From: an uncultured Christensenella sp.
GTDB taxonomy: Bacteria; Bacillota; Clostridia; Christensenellales; Pumilibacteraceae
Length of the DNA stretch: 64,000 nucleotides
Assembly: GCA_910579205.1 (NCBI GenBank)
Contig: CAJTTD010000004.1
Coordinates: 118,023 to 182,022, forward strand
Direction: 5' to 3'
Under the pieces are notes generated by a model that did no database searches, was not told where the DNA came from, and saw only the letters and a program-made list of their open reading frames with translations. A program made the translations under genes and the position numbers. Shown in pieces: positions 51,746 to 61,020 of the stretch. How positions within the stretch are numbered: position 1 is the stretch's first letter; every line of letters starts with the position of its first letter.

Positions 51746-52941
51746 AGATAGCTGTCATAGGGGGCGGCGCGGCGGGGCTTGCGGCAGCGGGAAGCGCGGT
51801 CGGCGCACAAGTTGTTCTATTCGAACACAACGACAAAGTAGGAAAAAAAATTTATATAACGGGCAAGGGCAGATGCAACTTCACTAACGTTTGCGAAGTA
51901 TCCGAATTTTTGCAAAACGTAGTTACAAACGCGCCGTTTTTGCGCTCGGCGATCAGTCGCTTCACGCCCGACGACGCAGTGGAATTATTGAATTCTTGCG
52001 GTTGCAATACCAAGGTGGAGCGCGGACGCAGAGCTTTTCCGTCGTCAGACAAGGCGAGCGACGTAACAAAAGCATTAAGAGTTTACGCGGAACGAAACGG
52101 CACGGAAATACGTTTAAGCGGCAATATATCGGCTGTACAGCCTAACGGCGACGGTTACACCGTTGCGCATGACTACGGCGAAGAACGTTTTGACAAGGTC
52201 ATAATTTGCACTGGCGGCGCAAGTTATCCCGTAACGGGATCGGACGGCAGCGGCTATGATATCGTTCGCGCAATGGGACATAATATTATTGACATCCGAC
52301 CGTCGCTCGTCGCGCTTAAAACATCGGAGGAACTTTCTCAAGCGGAGGGTTTGACGCTAAAAAACGTTTCGCTTCGGGCAAACGGAGTAAAGCAGATATT
52401 CGGGGATATGCTTATTACTGCCGACGGGATATCCGGTCCTATCGCGCTTACCATGTCCGCATATACGGCTCGGCGCGAATATCCGTTTGACGTGTATGTA
52501 GATCTCAAACCGGCTATGACGCACGAAGAACTTGACGCACGGTTGTTAAAAGATTTCGGACTTAAATTAAACAGACAATTCAAAAATTCACTCGACTATC
52601 TCTTGCCAAAATCGTTGATCCCGTATATAATAAAACGGTCGGGCATCGATCCGTCGGTGCAAGTCAACTCGGTAAAACGTACCGAGCGCGCAGCGCTGTG
52701 CGAGCTGATAAAAAACTTTAAGCTCGAGATATGCGGTAACGACGGCTTCGATCGTGCCGTCGTAACGAGCGGCGGAGTGGACGTTAAGCAGATCGACCCG
52801 AAAACGATGGAGTCCAAGTTGGTCAAAGGTCTGTATTTCGGCGGCGAGGTGATCGACGTAGACGCTCTTACGGGCGGATACAATATGCATATCGCGTTGG
52901 CTACGGGATATATAGCGGGCTCGAGCGCGGCTGTAAGCTAA
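51742..52941 (+). CDS. FAD-dependent flavoprotein of the HI0933/YtfP/BaiN family
   Basis: A 399-residue flavoprotein with the N-terminal dinucleotide motif IAVIGGGAAGLAAAGSAVGA and KIYITGKGRCNFTN. The C-terminal end is GLYFGGEVIDVDALTGGYNM. Family members include putative dehydrogenases and the bile-acid enzyme BaiN, but the physiological role is usually unknown. In Clostridia this gene often precedes cmk, as here. ATG 51742 gives the correct N terminus; longer frames run inside surE. Confidence 0.9.
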   Translation: MKIAVIGGGAAGLAAAGSAVGAQVVLFEHNDKVGKKIYITGKGRCNFTNVCEVSEFLQNVVTNAPFLRSAISRFTPDDAVELLNSCGCNTKVERGRRAFPSSDKASDVTKALRVYAERNGTEIRLSGNISAVQPNGDGYTVAHDYGEERFDKVIICTGGASYPVTGSDGSGYDIVRAMGHNIIDIRPSLVALKTSEELSQAEGLTLKNVSLRANGVKQIFGDMLITADGISGPIALTMSAYTARREYPFDVYVDLKPAMTHEELDARLLKDFGLKLNRQFKNSLDYLLPKSLIPYIIKRSGIDPSVQVNSVKRTERAALCELIKNFKLEICGNDGFDRAVVTSGGVDVKQIDPKTMESKLVKGLYFGGEVIDVDALTGGYNMHIALATGYIAGSSAAVS

Positions 52942-52970
52942 CATCGGTAGAATAAAGGAGAAATATAGAA

Positions 52971-53984
52971 ATGAGCGAACTCGTTTCAATACGCGGTGCG
53001 GTAACCGCGCCTAATACCGTCGAAGGAATAACGGAAGCGGCGCGGCGGTTGATAGACAGATTGTTTTTTAAAAACCGCTTGCAAGATAAAAACGTAGTAA
53101 ATATGGTGTTTACATCAACTGCCGATTTGACGGCGTTTTATCCCGCGCGCGCAGTCCGCGAGAGCGGACATGCCGTTCCGCTGTTTTCGTGCGCAGAACC
53201 GAATATAGACGGCTCGCTCGGCGGTTGCATACGCGTTATGATCACGGCGTATTCGGACGCACCCGTACACAATATTTATTTAAACGGCGCGCGTGCGCTC
53301 AGACAAGATATATGCGGATCGTATGCTATAGCGCTTGACGGTCCTTCGGGCGCGGGGAAAAGCACGGTGGCAAGGCTTGTATCCAATTCTCTCGGTATAA
53401 CGTATTTGGATACGGGCGCACTGTATCGCGCGCTCGGGCTTAAGGTAGTATCGAATAACGTGTCTCCGTCTGATGCGGAAGCAGTGGAACGTTGTTTGAA
53501 AGATGTATCGGTCGCTATAGAATACCGCGACGGCGCGCAATGCGTGTTGCTCGACGGCGACGACGTTTCGGGCAAGATACGTACGCCCGAGATATCCATG
53601 GCGGCTTCTGCCGTGTCCGCACTGCCTTACGTTAGACAAAAACTGCTCGGTATACAGCGCGACATCGCCGCCAAAAGCAATGTTATCCTCGACGGTCGCG
53701 ATATCGGCACTGTCGTTTTGCCGAATGCCGAATTTAAATTCTTTTTGACGGCGACGGCGGAAGTCAGAGCGCGGCGACGCTATGATGAGCTTATAGCAAA
53801 AGGTCAAAGCGTTAAGTATGAGGAAGTGCTTGACGATGTAATATTGCGCGACCGCAACGATTCCACGCGCGCAATAGCACCGCTTAAAAAGGCGTACGAT
53901 GCAGCAGAGATAAATTCGGATCAAATGAGCGCGCAAGACGTAGCCCGCTTTATTATCGACCGCGTGGAAGAGGATACGAAATGA
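52971..53984 (+). CDS. cmk: Fusion of AroH-type chorismate mutase and cytidylate kinase
   Basis: A 337-residue two-domain protein. Residues 1 to about 113 match monofunctional AroH chorismate mutase: SIRGAVTAPNT with the active-site Arg, FYPARAVRESG with Arg, a Glu 12 residues before the Arg of CIRVMITAY, and NIYLNGARALRQD with Tyr and Arg. Residues 118-337 are cytidylate kinase: Walker A LDGPSGAGKSTVARL, TGALYRALG, DGRDIGTVVLP and RRYDELIAKGQ. One reading frame joins them with a linker of about five residues. AAGGAG lies 9 nt before the ATG. It would link aromatic amino acid and pyrimidine nucleotide synthesis only by physical fusion; no logic is known to me. Confidence 0.88.
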   Translation: MSELVSIRGAVTAPNTVEGITEAARRLIDRLFFKNRLQDKNVVNMVFTSTADLTAFYPARAVRESGHAVPLFSCAEPNIDGSLGGCIRVMITAYSDAPVHNIYLNGARALRQDICGSYAIALDGPSGAGKSTVARLVSNSLGITYLDTGALYRALGLKVVSNNVSPSDAEAVERCLKDVSVAIEYRDGAQCVLLDGDDVSGKIRTPEISMAASAVSALPYVRQKLLGIQRDIAAKSNVILDGRDIGTVVLPNAEFKFFLTATAEVRARRRYDELIAKGQSVKYEEVLDDVILRDRNDSTRAIAPLKKAYDAAEINSDQMSAQDVARFIIDRVEEDTK

Positions 53985-54715
53985 AGCGTTGGTTCATGTT
54001 TTGGAAGATATTTTTGTATCCGATGGCGAAACTGCTTTTCCCGTTCAAAATAATGAACAAGGAGAAGTACAAAAAATATGCTCGCGGTCAGATAACGATA
54101 TCCAATCATCTGTCTTGGATGGATGTTCCGTACGTGTATTACGGAACAAAAGGCTTTAAGCGCTTGTTGTCAAAAACGGAAAACGGCGGAGGTGAGTTCC
54201 GCCGCGCCGCATTCCGCAGTATAGGTATAATATTCGTAAACAGAGAGAGACCCGAGCTTTCTTCCATGCGCGAATGTTTGAATGCGTTAAAAGACGGTCA
54301 AACGCTTGCAATTTTTCCCGAAGGAACGCGGAACAAGGTAAACAGAGATTTGCAGCCTCTTCATTCGGGGGCAGCCATGTTCGCTTTAAAAGGCAATGCC
54401 GCCGTCGTACCGCTAGTTATACACCACAAAGCGCGCTTGTTTAAACGCAATTATATAGCGGTGGGCGATCCCGTAAAACTTGACGATCTGTTCGGTAAAC
54501 GTCTTGACGAAAACGTTTTAAACGAGGCTACGGAACGTTTTAGCGCAGCCATGCAAAAAACGCTTGACGAGCTCGATAAATGGGTGGAGAATAAGGGATA
54601 CAAGCGCAGCGGAAAGCGCGCCGATAAAAAAGCCGCCGCCGAGCTGGACAAACTTTATAAGTTCGCGGAAAAAGCCGCAAAAAAGGAATATGCTGAAAGT
54701 TCTTCTCGCAGATAA
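53981..54715 (+). CDS. plsC: 1-acyl-sn-glycerol-3-phosphate acyltransferase (PlsC family)
   Basis: A 244-residue acyltransferase making phosphatidic acid. It has the catalytic HX4D in SNHLSWMDVPYV, VNRERPE and FPEGTRNK. The C-terminal 40 residues are Lys/Ala-rich and helical (KRADKKAAAELDKLYKFAEK). The order cmk-plsC-ispH is conserved in Clostridia. Its 3' end overlaps ispH by 26 nt. Confidence 0.93.
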   Translation: MKRWFMFWKIFLYPMAKLLFPFKIMNKEKYKKYARGQITISNHLSWMDVPYVYYGTKGFKRLLSKTENGGGEFRRAAFRSIGIIFVNRERPELSSMRECLNALKDGQTLAIFPEGTRNKVNRDLQPLHSGAAMFALKGNAAVVPLVIHHKARLFKRNYIAVGDPVKLDDLFGKRLDENVLNEATERFSAAMQKTLDELDKWVENKGYKRSGKRADKKAAAELDKLYKFAEKAAKKEYAESSSRR

Positions 54716-56762
54716 CGCCGGATTTTGTTTCGGCGTAAAAAATGCCGTTGCCATAGCGCAAGAGTATGCCGACAAAGGCAATACGTATATGCTCGGCAAT
54801 ATCATACACAACGAGACAGTAATGCGCGATCTGAAAACGCGCGGCTTAAAAACCGTCGACAGCATAGACGATTTGCCCAAAACAGGCGAGCCGTATAACG
54901 TAATAATACGCTCGCACGGGGCAAGCCGCGACACTTACGGGGAACTCGAAAAGCGCGGAGCTTGTATCGTGGACGCTACGTGTCCGTTTGTGGCTAAGAT
55001 ACACGATATAGTGAGTAAACATTTTTCCGCCGGCTATCATATAGTGATTATAGGCGCGCGAGAGCATTCCGAAGTAAAAGCGACTAACGGCTGGTGCGAC
55101 AATACGGCTACCGTGATAGATATAGACAGCGATCTCGAGCAGCTTAAAAAGTTCGATAAACTGTGCGTAGTTTGTCAAACTACTTACGACGGAAAAAAAT
55201 TTAAAGAACTTTCTAAAAAAATACATAAAATTCAATTTAAAACAGTTGAAATTTTCGACACGATTTGCTATACTACTTATGAGCGTCAACGAGAGGCGGT
55301 AAATCTTGCCGCCGAATGCGATGTTATGCTTGTCGTAGGCGACAAAGCAAGCTCCAATACGGGCAAGCTGTACGACTTATGTTTAGCCGAAAACAGCAAT
55401 ACTCATTTTATTCACTCGATAGACGAACTCAAAAATATTAATTTTCCCCGCAGCGGCACAGTAGGAGTAGTCGCCGGGGCATCGACTCCGATAGAGTCGA
55501 TTATGGAGGTAAGGACTTACATGGGTCAAGAATTCGGCGAAGCAAGCAACGAAGAGTTTATCAACGCCATCAACAAAGAAACAACCACCGTTTACCGCGA
55601 GGGTAAAGCGGTCAAGGGTACCGTTCTTTCCGCTAATGCGGAAGGTATACGCGTCAACATCGGCGGCAAAAACGACGGATTTATAGATAAATCCGAAGTT
55701 TGCGACGAAGGCGAGTATAAGCCCGAAGACTATCCTGCGGGAACGGAGATAGACGCTATCATTACGAAAAAGCGCGATGACGTGAGCGGTTGTGTTTTGC
55801 TTTCCAAACGCCGCGCCGATATAATGCGTAAATCTGACGAAACCGTCGACCAGATCAGAAATGGCGAAGTTTTTGAAATGGTCGTTAAAAAGGACATCAA
55901 AGGCGGTCTCACCGGCTCGCTCGGAACGTATCGCGTATTTGTTCCCGCATCGCAGATCCGCATGAAGTTTGTTCCCGACCTCAAGAAGTACGTCGGAAAA
56001 ACGCTTCGTTTGCGTGCGATCGATATAGACGATCTCAATCGCAAGATAGTGGCGTCGCAGCGCGTCATCCTTCAAGAGGAAAAGGACGAGAAGGATAAGA
56101 AAGCCGAAATATTCTGGGAAAACGTAAAGCCCGACGTTGTAGTCGCGGGCGAAGTCAAGCGCATCAATCCTTACGGCGCGTTTGTAAGCGTTGACGGCAT
56201 AGATTGCTTGGCGCATATCGATCATCTTTCGTATTCGCACATAACGTCGCCCGAAGAAGTTTTGGAAGTCGGAAAGACGTATGACTTTTTGGTGCTCAAG
56301 ACCGATCGCGAAAAACAGCGCGTATCGCTCGGCTACAGAGAGCTTCAGCCTCATCCGTTTGACAAGTGCATGGAGAAGCATCCCGTCGGTTCGGTTTTGA
56401 CGGGTAAGATCATAAGCGTTTTGCCTTACGGCGCGTTTGTTGAGATAGAACCCGGTGTAGAAGGTCTCGTTCACGTGTCCGAAGCTGCAGCAACGTATGT
56501 AAAGGATATAAACTCCATCCTTCATGCAGGCGACGAAGTTACCGTTAAGATAATGGCTTACGACGAGCATAACCGCAAAACCACTTTGAGCATCAGAGCA
56601 TGCCTCGAAGAAGAGAAAACTGTCAAAGCCGCAAGAGCGCCCAAAAAGACGGAGGACAGCGGAGTATACAGCGACAAGTCTGAAAACAACGTATTCGCCA
56701 ATCTTTTGAAAAACGTTAACGACACAGACGGCGACGCAAACGACAAAAGCAATAACGATTAA
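54690..56762 (+). CDS. ispH: Fused HMBPP reductase (IspH) and ribosomal protein S1-like protein
   Basis: A 690-residue fusion. Residues 1 to about 285 are IspH, the [4Fe-4S] enzyme ending the MEP pathway. The three cluster Cys lie in AGFCFGVKNA, DATCPFV and FDTICYTTYERQ, with REHSEVKATNG nearby. Residues from about 310 hold four S1 RNA-binding domains, two of them with NPYGAFVSVDG and LPYGAFVEIEPG. IspH-S1 fusions are known in Clostridia. The ATG at 54690 lies inside plsC, 5 nt after AAAAGG. Confidence 0.95.
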   Translation: MLKVLLADNAGFCFGVKNAVAIAQEYADKGNTYMLGNIIHNETVMRDLKTRGLKTVDSIDDLPKTGEPYNVIIRSHGASRDTYGELEKRGACIVDATCPFVAKIHDIVSKHFSAGYHIVIIGAREHSEVKATNGWCDNTATVIDIDSDLEQLKKFDKLCVVCQTTYDGKKFKELSKKIHKIQFKTVEIFDTICYTTYERQREAVNLAAECDVMLVVGDKASSNTGKLYDLCLAENSNTHFIHSIDELKNINFPRSGTVGVVAGASTPIESIMEVRTYMGQEFGEASNEEFINAINKETTTVYREGKAVKGTVLSANAEGIRVNIGGKNDGFIDKSEVCDEGEYKPEDYPAGTEIDAIITKKRDDVSGCVLLSKRRADIMRKSDETVDQIRNGEVFEMVVKKDIKGGLTGSLGTYRVFVPASQIRMKFVPDLKKYVGKTLRLRAIDIDDLNRKIVASQRVILQEEKDEKDKKAEIFWENVKPDVVVAGEVKRINPYGAFVSVDGIDCLAHIDHLSYSHITSPEEVLEVGKTYDFLVLKTDREKQRVSLGYRELQPHPFDKCMEKHPVGSVLTGKIISVLPYGAFVEIEPGVEGLVHVSEAAATYVKDINSILHAGDEVTVKIMAYDEHNRKTTLSIRACLEEEKTVKAARAPKKTEDSGVYSDKSENNVFANLLKNVNDTDGDANDKSNND

Positions 56763-56776
56763 TACTGTTTAAGCGC

Positions 56777-56810
56777 GCGTGTCGGCATATCGTCGGCACG
56801 CGTTTTTTAT
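56777..56810 (+). terminator. Intrinsic terminator after ispH-rpsA
   Basis: CGCGTG pairs with CACGCG, with short extra pairing in the loop, and six T follow. The bases 56811-56927 contain no open frame and only scattered CGAGT-type repeats. Confidence 0.85.
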
Positions 56811-56927
56811 TCGAGTAGCATTTTTGCTTGCACGATCGCAGAATAATTTATTAAAGTCGAGTATTATATCGAAGCGATGAGTCAAGCAAGATGTCGAGTG
56901 GCATTTGGCTGCCGTCGACGACAAATT

Positions 56928-56936
56928 TGGTATAAT
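56928..56936 (+). promoter_or_regulatory. Extended -10 promoter of the zinc-ribbon gene
   Basis: TGG-TATAAT (TG at 56928-56929, -10 at 56931-56936). No good -35 box at the right distance. Expected start near 56943. Confidence 0.5.
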
Positions 56937-56942
56937 ACCGAG

Positions 56943-57056
56943 CCCTTGGGGCGTAGCTATGGTATTTCCCGAAAAGACATGTCGTTTTATGGGAAATGCG
57001 AGCTAATGGTTCTACAGTGAGCCAAATAGCCCCATAGGTAAAATACCTAATTGATC
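56943..57056 (+). ncRNA. Structured 5' leader, candidate riboswitch or RNA regulator
   Basis: By hand folding, GGGGC (56948-56952) pairs with GCCCC (57029-57033) and closes a three-way junction. One arm is GTATTTCCC/GGGAAATGC (56962-56970 with 56991-56999), topped by an AAAAGA/TCGTTTT extension. The other is GGTTC/GAGCC (57008-57012 with 57019-57023). A separate hairpin, TAGGTA/TACCTA (57035-57049), lies just before AGGAGG. At the 5' end GCCC could pair with GGGC instead, giving a second fold. I match it to no known family. Confidence 0.5.
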
Positions 57057-57068
57057 AGGAGGGTACTT

Positions 57069-58571
57069 GTGGCTATCAAAATCGTTTGTCCTAATTGTTT
57101 TAAAACAGTAGAGGCTGATCAAAATACGCCAAAGTGTTCGCGTTGCGGCGAAACGTTTAAATTTACCGAGCTTAAAGCGCAGAATATGATCGTAAACGCC
57201 GCAGTGGAAAAACGCGAGATAGAGATCGCTAAAGATTATTTTTCTAATACCGAATTTCTCAATGCCGCCAATCATTTCAAGCTGGCGCTCAATGCCAATA
57301 AGAATTCATATCATGCGCAGTACTTTGCCGAATTGTGCGATATTTATCTTAGCGACGGCGACGACAAGTTCGACTTGATAGGACATGCCGTTTCCGCTGT
57401 CAATTCAACGGTCGAGATGATGGCAAGATCGGGCGCGTCGCAAAAGGACAAGCGCTTGTTTGTTCCCGCAATGTTGGCGGATATCAAGATACTTATCAAC
57501 AGTAGATTGTTGGCGGACGACGAGCTTTTTTCATCCGATCCCAAGTCATACAGAATACGTAAGTTGGATGAGCTTGATAGGTTGCAAGCGTTATTCGTTA
57601 CGGGCGAAAATTCGGTGGCGTCTATGCCCGAAGCGTCGGTTGCGTTGCTTGAAATAGCCGACAATGCGATCGCAGTTATACATAAAGCCGTTCAAACTGC
57701 GGTCATAGGCGGTGAATTGTTTCCGCCGAGTTCCGAAGAATATATCGGACTGTTTACATTATATAAAAAATATTGTAAATTTGCTATTTCGGTCAAATCG
57801 GATTATGACGTAAAAAAGTATACTCCCGATTTTGAACCGAATGAGCTATTGATAGAAAAGGTTATTAGTCGCTTTGAAAAGTACGACGAAAAAAATAAAG
57901 CGGACATCAAAAAGCATGTGATCAACGATGTCAAGAGCTATATGGATATTTTGAACGAATGCGGTAAGGCGATAACGCTTACTTATTATAATTGCTTTAT
58001 GTCCTTGTGCGATATAGAGTACGAAAAACGCAGGGTCGTTATGAAAAGCGCTATCCCGCTACTGCGTCGAATGCTGTTGCCGCGCGTTACGCCTATTTCG
58101 GGTAAAAACGCAGTTGACATAAAAACGGACGCGCAGGACGATGTTAAAGGCAAGTGCGCAATATTGAACGAGTTTATCAAGGAGATAGATTCATTCGATC
58201 CCGATTTTGCGCAACGGGCTTTGCAAGAATATTATTCCGATTTGCTCTCGATAATGGATATCCATTTTGTTCCCGAATACGCAAAACGCGGTAAGACCGT
58301 CAATAAGCTTAAGGAAGTTCGCGACGGAAACTTTAAATTTTACGAGCGTTTGTTGTTTGCGGCGGCTTGCTCTTGTACGCCCGCTATCGAGTCGTATGTC
58401 AAGTTTAACAAATATAAAATAAAGCCGCGCGTTAAACTAGTCAAGTACTGCAATCAAGCGGTGGAAGAATTTTTGCTTTTACACGATTGCAATATCGGTG
58501 AGATAGAGCATTCAAAGCAGTACAGTCCAATACTCGACATTTGCAAAGAACTTTTAAACAGCAAAGAATGA
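57069..58571 (+). CDS. Zinc-ribbon protein of unknown function
   Basis: A 500-residue protein not recognised. It opens with a zinc ribbon (CPNC and CSRC, about residues 7-26). A mostly helical body follows, with a TPR-like stretch NAANHFKLALNANKNSYHAQ around residue 60. No transmembrane helix or catalytic motif is evident. GTG at 57069 lies 5 nt after the GGAGGG site. It is preceded by a structured leader and followed by a dipeptidase gene on the same strand. Codon use looks like its neighbours. Confidence 0.8.
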   Translation: MAIKIVCPNCFKTVEADQNTPKCSRCGETFKFTELKAQNMIVNAAVEKREIEIAKDYFSNTEFLNAANHFKLALNANKNSYHAQYFAELCDIYLSDGDDKFDLIGHAVSAVNSTVEMMARSGASQKDKRLFVPAMLADIKILINSRLLADDELFSSDPKSYRIRKLDELDRLQALFVTGENSVASMPEASVALLEIADNAIAVIHKAVQTAVIGGELFPPSSEEYIGLFTLYKKYCKFAISVKSDYDVKKYTPDFEPNELLIEKVISRFEKYDEKNKADIKKHVINDVKSYMDILNECGKAITLTYYNCFMSLCDIEYEKRRVVMKSAIPLLRRMLLPRVTPISGKNAVDIKTDAQDDVKGKCAILNEFIKEIDSFDPDFAQRALQEYYSDLLSIMDIHFVPEYAKRGKTVNKLKEVRDGNFKFYERLLFAAACSCTPAIESYVKFNKYKIKPRVKLVKYCNQAVEEFLLLHDCNIGEIEHSKQYSPILDICKELLNSKE

Positions 58572-58628
58572 TATGTCAATGATCCCGTCGAGAGTATTTT
58601 CCAACGGCAAACGGCATAGAAATACGGT

Positions 58629-59432
58629 ATGATCTTCGATTTACACAACGATTTTCCCACCGTATTATGCCCGAACGAATACGGTGATTTCATTAGCTCT
58701 TGCGAAAGCAATGTCATAACCGCGGCGATATGGACGAGCGCAATGGCAGTCGAACACGCCGCTGTAACGGTCGAAAATACCGTTCGTACTTTGAAAGATT
58801 TAAAAACAAAAAGGCCGTTGCCGATTGCGATAGAAGACATCGGGTTTCTGTTTAACGGAGACAACTACCGCATGTTCGATTTTTCCGCGCTGTTTTATTG
58901 TTCGCTAACGTGGAATACTAACAACGGTTTTGCCGGCGGCGCGTTGGACGACGGACGGCTCACCAAGGACGGCGTGGCAGTCGTTAAACGCATGAACGGT
59001 AACTGCGCAGTCGATGTTGCACATTTAAACAAAAAGAGCTTTTACGATGTGCTTGACGCAGCGGAAACGCTTATCTGTTCGCATACGGGCTTTAACGCAC
59101 ATCCGCGCAGTCTCGACGGCGATCAGATAAACGCGCTCATAGCGCGCAAAGCTGTTATAGGTTTGAGCGCCGTCGTTGCATTTACGGGCGCGCGATCTAT
59201 GAAAGACTGGGTGCATGTGATCGATGATTTTGTGCAAACCTATGAAAACGGCATCGACTGTTTGGCTATAGGCACAGACTTTTACGGCACGGTTGATCTT
59301 CCGCACGATCTGCAAAGCTATGATGCGGAGGACGGGATAAGACATGGTTTGTCCGATCTCGGATACGCTTCGGCAGATATAGATAAAATACTTTTTGACA
59401 ATGCCAACAACTTCTACAAAACGGAGAAATAA
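58629..59432 (+). CDS. Membrane dipeptidase family protein (M19), short form
   Basis: A 267-residue renal-dipeptidase-like protein. Zinc-site motifs are FDLHNDFP at the start, a Glu in IAIEDIGFL, DVAHLNKKSFYDVL, SHTGFNAHPRSLD and IGTDFYG. The usual family length is above 300 residues, so loops are lost. It probably cleaves dipeptides, possibly D-amino-acid containing ones. No clear Shine-Dalgarno site. The stop lies 1 nt before the purB ATG. Confidence 0.88.
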   Translation: MIFDLHNDFPTVLCPNEYGDFISSCESNVITAAIWTSAMAVEHAAVTVENTVRTLKDLKTKRPLPIAIEDIGFLFNGDNYRMFDFSALFYCSLTWNTNNGFAGGALDDGRLTKDGVAVVKRMNGNCAVDVAHLNKKSFYDVLDAAETLICSHTGFNAHPRSLDGDQINALIARKAVIGLSAVVAFTGARSMKDWVHVIDDFVQTYENGIDCLAIGTDFYGTVDLPHDLQSYDAEDGIRHGLSDLGYASADIDKILFDNANNFYKTEK

Positions 59433-59433
59433 T

Positions 59434-60861
59434 ATGAAAGAAATTTACGAAAACCCGCTGATAACGCGGTATGCAGACCGAAAGATGGCGCAAGTTTTTT
59501 CGGACGATCACAAATTCCGCCTATGGCGCAAATTGTGGATCGCGCTTGCGGAGAGCGAGAAAGAACTCGGCTTGGATATTTCGGACGAGCAAATTTCCGA
59601 AATGAAAAAATACGCCGAAGATATTAATTACGAGTTTGCGGAAAAAGAGGAAAAGATAGTTCGCCACGACGTTATGGCGCATGTTCATGCATTTGGAGAG
59701 CAAGCGAAAAAGGCGAAGCCAATAATACATTTGGGCGCGACGAGCTGCTTTGTTACAGACAATGCCGAACTGATACAGATCCGCGACGCGCTCGACATAG
59801 TGCGAACAAAAATGCTTACGGTCATGGACAAGCTGCGCGCGTTTGCTATCAAATATAAAAACCTGCCTGTATTGGGCTACACACATCTTCAGCCCGCACA
59901 GCTCACCACGTTAGGTAAGCGCGCTACGCTGTGGTTGTACGATTTGTATTTGGACTATGAAGACCTCAAGCATTTGACCGATAATTTCAAGCTGCGTGGA
60001 GTAAAAGGCACTACGGGAACTCAAGCGAGCTTTTTGTCGTTGTTCGACAGCGACGGTGAGAAAGTTAAAAAGCTTGAAAAAGCGGTCGTTAAAAAACTCG
60101 GATTCAAAAAAGTATTTGCGGTAAGCGGTCAGACGTATACGCGCAAATTCGATTATTCGGTCGTATCGTTACTTTCAAAGATCGCTCAAAGCGCGTATAA
60201 GTTCGCCAACGATATGCGTATAATGCAATCGTTCAAGGAAGTGGAAGAACCGTTTGAAAAAACGCAGATCGGCTCGTCCGCAATGGCGTATAAGCGCAAC
60301 CCCATGCGTAGCGAACGCATATGCGCATTGGCGCGTTTTGTAGAATCGATGCCGTTCAACGAAGCGGTAACTTCGTCTACGCAGTGGTTCGAGCGCACTC
60401 TTGACGACAGCGCCAACAAGCGTTTGACTATACCACAAGCGTTTTTGGCTATCGACGGGGTATTGAATATTTATATCAACGTTACGGAAAACATGGTAGT
60501 TTATCCCGGTGTTATTTCCAAACGCATAAACGACGAACTGCCGTTCATGGCTACCGAAGAGATATTGATGGAATGCGTCAAAGCGGGCGGCGACAGACAA
60601 GAGTTGCACGAAGCGATACGCAGACATTCGATGGAGAGCGCCAAAGCCGTTAAAGAGCGCGGCGAACGCAACGATCTTATCGATAGGATCAAAGCGGACG
60701 ACAAATTTGCTACCGTGCACGGAAATATCGATAGTATTTTGCGTCCCGAAAAATTTACGGGCAGAGCGTCCGAGCAAGTGGACGATTTCTTACGTGATTG
60801 TATCGATCCGCTGTTCGCAGCCGAGAAATACGAACCGTTTGAACCGGACATCAAAGTTTAA
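59434..60861 (+). CDS. purB: Adenylosuccinate lyase
   Basis: PurB splits adenylosuccinate and SAICAR in purine synthesis. The 475-residue protein has YENPLITRYADRKMAQVFSD at the start, VMAHVHAFGEQ, LGATSCFVTDNAEL, HLQPAQLTTLGKR and the superfamily signature GSSAMAYKRNPMRSE. ATG 59434 behind CGGAG is preferred over the earlier in-frame start inside the dipeptidase gene. Confidence 0.96.
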   Translation: MKEIYENPLITRYADRKMAQVFSDDHKFRLWRKLWIALAESEKELGLDISDEQISEMKKYAEDINYEFAEKEEKIVRHDVMAHVHAFGEQAKKAKPIIHLGATSCFVTDNAELIQIRDALDIVRTKMLTVMDKLRAFAIKYKNLPVLGYTHLQPAQLTTLGKRATLWLYDLYLDYEDLKHLTDNFKLRGVKGTTGTQASFLSLFDSDGEKVKKLEKAVVKKLGFKKVFAVSGQTYTRKFDYSVVSLLSKIAQSAYKFANDMRIMQSFKEVEEPFEKTQIGSSAMAYKRNPMRSERICALARFVESMPFNEAVTSSTQWFERTLDDSANKRLTIPQAFLAIDGVLNIYINVTENMVVYPGVISKRINDELPFMATEEILMECVKAGGDRQELHEAIRRHSMESAKAVKERGERNDLIDRIKADDKFATVHGNIDSILRPEKFTGRASEQVDDFLRDCIDPLFAAEKYEPFEPDIKV

Positions 60862-60870
60862 AGTTGTAAT

Positions 60871-60901
60871 GAGGAGCGTAGTTATTGCGCTCCTTTATTT
60901 T
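60871..60901 (+). terminator. Terminator after purB
   Basis: GGAGCG pairs with CGCTCC around a 9-nt loop, followed by a T-rich run. Confidence 0.7.
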
Positions 60902-61020
60902 ACTTAACGCGGGCTCGTGCGCCTATGCACCGATGCACCATACAAGCGTGGAAATTATGCTTAGAATAAAAAGCGGCATGCGCAACTGCCATACCTCTAT
61001 GTTATTGTGATGTTGTGCAA

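Noticed and set aside
56943..57034. Fluoride riboswitch
   Set aside because: Part of the 3' half looks similar, but the 5' stem-loop and pseudoknot partner are absent and the downstream gene is not a fluoride exporter.
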